The translations under genes and the position numbers were made by a program. Of a DNA stretch of 8,168 nucleotides, positions 6,513-8,168 are shown piece by piece (within the stretch, counting starts at the first letter, position 1; every line of letters starts with the position of its first letter). The stretch spans positions 1 through 8,168 of the forward strand of contig JAFSYZ010000267.1 in assembly GCA_017455785.1 (NCBI GenBank), written 5' to 3'. A model generated the notes under the pieces. It did no database searches. It was given only the letters and a program-made list of their open reading frames with translations, and had not been told where the DNA came from. The stretch comes from Candidatus Methanomethylophilaceae archaeon. Its GTDB lineage: Archaea > Thermoplasmatota > Thermoplasmata > Methanomassiliicoccales > Methanomethylophilaceae.

Positions 6513-6841
6513 ATGACGCCTCCTGACACAAGGTTCAATCCGATTATCCCGCCTATTATCAGGAAGATGAAGAACGCCCTTCTCCATGAAGCGGATTCCT
6601 TGAACACGAAAATCCCCATGAGGAAAGTTGCTACGGCACCTATCCCTGTCCATATCGCATAGGACAGACCTGGGCCCAGAGACTGCATCGCGATGGATAA
6701 CAGGTAAAGGTCGACTGCGGTCACAACGACGGTGGCCACGGTCCATTGTATCTTCCTGAAGTTATCGGATCTCTCCATGGTGTAAACCCAGACGGGTTCG
6801 AGGAACCCTGCAATGATAAGTAGGGGCCAAGTCAGATCCAT
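6509..6841 (-). CDS. small multidrug resistance (SMR) protein, Gdx-like subunit 1 of a pair
   Basis: The product has 110 residues and four membrane segments. The essential glutamate is E15 (AGFLEPVWVY) and the core YAIWTGIGA (61-69) again resembles guanidinium exporters. Charges are placed opposite to its partner: R24, R29, K30 in loop 1 and K81, R87, R88 in loop 3, with none at the N-terminus, predicting an external N-terminus. Together with the downstream gene this indicates a heterodimer of the paired type such as YkkCD or EbrAB. The ATG at 6841 is preceded by GGTGA (6846-6850) at a 4-nt gap; an in-frame ATG at 6871 would lie inside the tRNA gene and is rejected. The gene begins only 21 nt after the tRNA-Arg 3' end, so it appears to be transcribed with the tRNA. 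Confidence 0.88.
   Translation of the reverse strand: MDLTWPLLIIAGFLEPVWVYTMERSDNFRKIQWTVATVVVTAVDLYLLSIAMQSLGPGLSYAIWTGIGAVATFLMGIFVFKESASWRRAFFIFLIIGGIIGLNLVSGGVI
6519..6524 (-). promoter_or_regulatory. strong Shine-Dalgarno of SMR subunit 2
   Basis: AGGAGG on the minus strand lies inside the 3' end of SMR subunit 1 and 6 nt before the ATG at 6512. It decides that start and supports coupled translation of the pair. Confidence 0.8.
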
Positions 6842-6845
6842 TGAT

Positions 6846-6850
6846 TCACC
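6846..6850 (-). promoter_or_regulatory. archaeal-type GGTGA ribosome-binding site of SMR subunit 1
   Basis: GGTGA on the minus strand lies 4 nt before the ATG at 6841, matching the archaeal 16S 3' end. Its presence shows this mRNA is not leaderless, which agrees with transcription through the upstream tRNA. Confidence 0.65.
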
Positions 6851-6862
6851 GATGGTTGAGAG

Positions 6863-6936
6863 TGGGCCCATCGGGATTCGAACCCGAGTCAGTGGTTCCG
6901 AAGACCATCAGGATATCCAAGCTACCCCATGGACCC
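6863..6936 (-). tRNA. tRNA-Arg, anticodon UCG
   Basis: A 74-nt cloverleaf reads on the minus strand. The acceptor stem is GGGTCCA with TGGGCCC (7 bp, one G-U). The D-arm carries the GG pair. The anticodon stem-loop is ATGGT-CTTCGGA-ACCAC, so positions 34-36 are TCG for arginine CGN codons. The T-arm TCGGG-TTCGAAT-CCCGA is perfect. The discriminator base is A, and CCA is not encoded (CTC follows). The outermost anticodon-stem pair is an A-C mismatch, and the D-stem is poor (a G-U and a U-U in standard numbering). The fold is otherwise sound, so I consider the gene functional. The next gene (SMR subunit 1) starts 21 nt downstream. Confidence 0.93.
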
Positions 6937-6958
6937 GTTAACCCCTACAATTCGCACG

Positions 6959-6964
6959 TATTTA
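6959..6964 (-). promoter_or_regulatory. TATA box of the tRNA-Arg / SMR transcript
   Basis: TAAATA on the minus strand is centred about 25 nt before the tRNA 5' end at 6936, the normal archaeal distance. It is the only visible promoter for the two SMR genes, and is flanked by an inverted repeat, TACAATTCG (6946-6954) and CGATTTGTA (6966-6974), which match at 8 of 9 positions. Confidence 0.6.
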
Positions 6965-6991
6965 CCGATTTGTAACAATGAGTTGACAAAG

Positions 6992-6999
6992 GGTTTATC
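6992..6999 (+). promoter_or_regulatory. TATA box of hypE
   Basis: GGTTTATC ends 25 nt upstream of the hypE ATG at 7024 and is preceded by the purine-rich ACAAAG, as in archaeal BRE/TATA elements. It predicts a leaderless or nearly leaderless mRNA; no ribosome-binding site is seen before the ATG. Confidence 0.55.
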
Positions 7000-7023
7000 A
7001 TTGGTTTCTGGTATCAAGCACAC

Positions 7024-8073
7024 ATGGCAAAGGTCGTTATGAACCACGGTTCGGGCGGGGAGATCATGCAGGAGTTCCTCGCCAAGCACGTCACAGCACA
7101 TTTCCCGAAGATGAAGGCTGAGATCCCATTGGATTCCTTCGACGATTCGGCTGTGGTGGACGATGTGGTGTTCACGACCGACGGTCACACCGTTAAACCG
7201 CTGTTCTTCCCCGGAGGGGACATAGGTTCCCTGTCCGTCGCCGGAACGGTCAACGACATCTCCGTTATGGGCGCGACCCCGTTGGCGTTGTCATGCTCCT
7301 TGTTCTTGGAGGCGGGATTGGAGATAGATGTGGTGGACAAGGTCCTTGAGTCAATGGGCCGTACCGCGGAGGGTTGCGGCGTACCGATTGCAACAGGTGA
7401 CACCAAGGTGGTGGAGGCAGGTGCGGTGGATCAGATGATCATGTGCACCTCTGCGATAGGTAAGAGGTCCAAATACATGGACGGCAACCTGGACGTAGCG
7501 AAGCAATACAGGAAGGTGGATTCCAGATGGGCATCCGACAACAACGTCAGGCCCGGCGATGCCATCATCGTATCAGGTACCTTGGGCGACCACGGTGTAG
7601 CGTTATTGTCATTCCGTGAGGGATACGGTTTCGACACCGATCTGAAGAGCGATGTCGCACCTCTGAATGGCCTTATAGAAGTGGGACTGAAGAAAGGCGG
7701 TATCGTTGCGATGAAGGATCCTACAAGAGGCGGTCTTGCCAACACTCTCAACGAGTGGTGCTCCAAATCCAGGATAGGTATGGAGATAGAGTACGCGGAC
7801 ATCCCGTTGAAGGACGGTGTTGTCAACGCATGCGATATGCTCGGTATCGACCCTCTAAGCATCGGTAATGAAGGAAAAGTAGTCATAGGATGCGTTCCCG
7901 AGATGGCCGAGGAGGTCGTCAAGGAACTGAGGAAGCATCCGCTCGGAAAGGATGCCGCAATAATCGGACATGCCGTGGAATCAGAGGTTCCAAGGGTGAT
8001 CCTTCGCACGGAGATCGGCGGCAAAAGGATCCTCGAACCGCCGGCGGGCGACCCGGTTCCCAGAATCTGTTGA
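7024..8073 (+). CDS. hypE: hydrogenase maturation protein HypE (carbamoyl dehydratase)
   Basis: HypE receives a carbamoyl group from HypF on its C-terminal cysteine and dehydrates it with ATP to a thiocyanate, the source of the CN ligands of [NiFe]-hydrogenase. The 349-residue product is a PurM/AIRS-type ATPase with the N-terminal GSGG (9-12), TTDG (51-54), NDISVMGA (77-84), the GDTKVVE segment (125-131), SGTLGDHG (184-191) and KDPTRGGL (231-238). It ends in PRIC, with C349 as the invariant terminal carbamoyl acceptor, so the protein is complete. Between about 147 and 174 a lysine- and arginine-rich segment makes this loop longer than in E. coli HypE. The ATG at 7024 has a TATA box 25 nt upstream and no ribosome-binding site. 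No other hyp gene lies in the window, so the maturation genes are dispersed. It is divergent from tRNA-Arg. Confidence 0.96.
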   Translation: MAKVVMNHGSGGEIMQEFLAKHVTAHFPKMKAEIPLDSFDDSAVVDDVVFTTDGHTVKPLFFPGGDIGSLSVAGTVNDISVMGATPLALSCSLFLEAGLEIDVVDKVLESMGRTAEGCGVPIATGDTKVVEAGAVDQMIMCTSAIGKRSKYMDGNLDVAKQYRKVDSRWASDNNVRPGDAIIVSGTLGDHGVALLSFREGYGFDTDLKSDVAPLNGLIEVGLKKGGIVAMKDPTRGGLANTLNEWCSKSRIGMEIEYADIPLKDGVVNACDMLGIDPLSIGNEGKVVIGCVPEMAEEVVKELRKHPLGKDAAIIGHAVESEVPRVILRTEIGGKRILEPPAGDPVPRIC

Positions 8074-8084
8074 ATGCATCAACA
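8068..8084 (+). terminator. short stem-loop containing the hypE stop codon
   Basis: TGTTGA (8068-8073) and TCAACA (8079-8084) form a 6-bp stem around ATGCA. The TGA stop is the end of the left arm, as in the MFS and PAP2 hairpins. No T-tract follows and the stem is short, so this call is weak. Confidence 0.3.
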
Positions 8085-8128
8085 TACAGTGCCCCAGGAC
8101 ACTCGGATTCCCAAAGTACTGGTAACCG

Positions 8129-8138
8129 TATTATATCC
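8129..8138 (+). promoter_or_regulatory. possible TATA box for a gene right of the window
   Basis: The sequence TATTATATCC is the only AT-rich element after hypE. It would place a start near 8160, at the very edge of the window. No start codon or RNA gene can be assigned from the few bases that follow. Confidence 0.25.
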
Positions 8139-8168
8139 GTTGATTCTACATAGTGTCGGGTGTCCCAA

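Noticed and set aside
6513..6746. N-terminal extension of SMR subunit 2
   Set aside because: The extra 78 residues are out-of-frame sequence of SMR subunit 1; the ATG at 6512 has a strong Shine-Dalgarno and gives the standard SMR length.
6842..6937. A guanidine riboswitch upstream of the Gdx-like SMR genes
   Set aside because: The space is taken by the tRNA gene, and only 21 nt separate it from the start codon.
8097..8165. Inverted repeat GGACAC/GTGTCC after hypE
   Set aside because: The arms are 6 bp and lie about 57 nt apart, so this is easily expected by chance.
1..8168. CRISPR arrays, insertion sequences, att sites, phage or toxin-antitoxin genes
   Set aside because: No repeat-spacer pattern, transposase-like protein or terminal repeat was seen on either strand. 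All recognised genes have ordinary housekeeping or transport families.

Overview
The window looks like a chromosomal segment of an archaeon, most likely a gut-type methanogen of the Methanomassiliicoccales/Thermoplasmata. The archaeal signs seen directly are TTTATA-like boxes about 22-30 nt before several start codons with no room for a leader, GGTGA/AGGAGG ribosome-binding sites only where genes are transcript-internal, and a tRNA-Arg gene without an encoded CCA. HypE (NiFe-hydrogenase maturation) and a DUF169 protein fit a methanogen. All eight genes end in TGA and none in TAG, which fits but does not prove a lineage that reads TAG as pyrrolysine. The order-level placement is inference.

Layout from left to right: an AT-rich stretch without a convincing gene (1-397); a TerC/Alx-family metal exporter on the minus strand (398-1321), divergent from an OFA-type MFS transporter on plus (1400-2860); a membrane-anchored extracellular beta-propeller-like protein on minus (2898-4322), converging on the MFS gene across a bidirectional terminator; a PAP2 lipid-phosphatase on minus (4425-5327), divergent from a DUF169 protein on plus (5424-6173). 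The DUF169 gene runs stop-to-stop into a pair of overlapping small multidrug resistance (SMR/Gdx-like) genes on minus (6174-6841). These lie directly downstream of a tRNA-Arg(UCG) gene (6863-6936) and apparently share its promoter. The last gene is hypE on plus (7024-8073), followed by 95 nt with a possible promoter for the next gene.

The genes do not form one pathway. Most are single-gene transcription units for envelope and housekeeping jobs: metal and solute export, lipid-phosphate turnover, a surface protein, and cofactor assembly for hydrogenase. The one clear operon is tRNA-Arg - SMR subunit 1 - SMR subunit 2, whose two SMR subunits carry opposite positive-inside signatures and so should form an antiparallel heterodimeric exporter, possibly of guanidinium.

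The least explained signals are regulatory: short perfect palindromes in promoters (two GATG-N3-CATC elements flanking the TATA box of the propeller gene; a 15-bp palindrome before DUF169; an inverted repeat around the tRNA/SMR TATA box), and hairpins that contain or abut the stop codon at most gene ends. I see no CRISPR array, insertion sequence, phage gene or defence system, and I do not claim a new system here.
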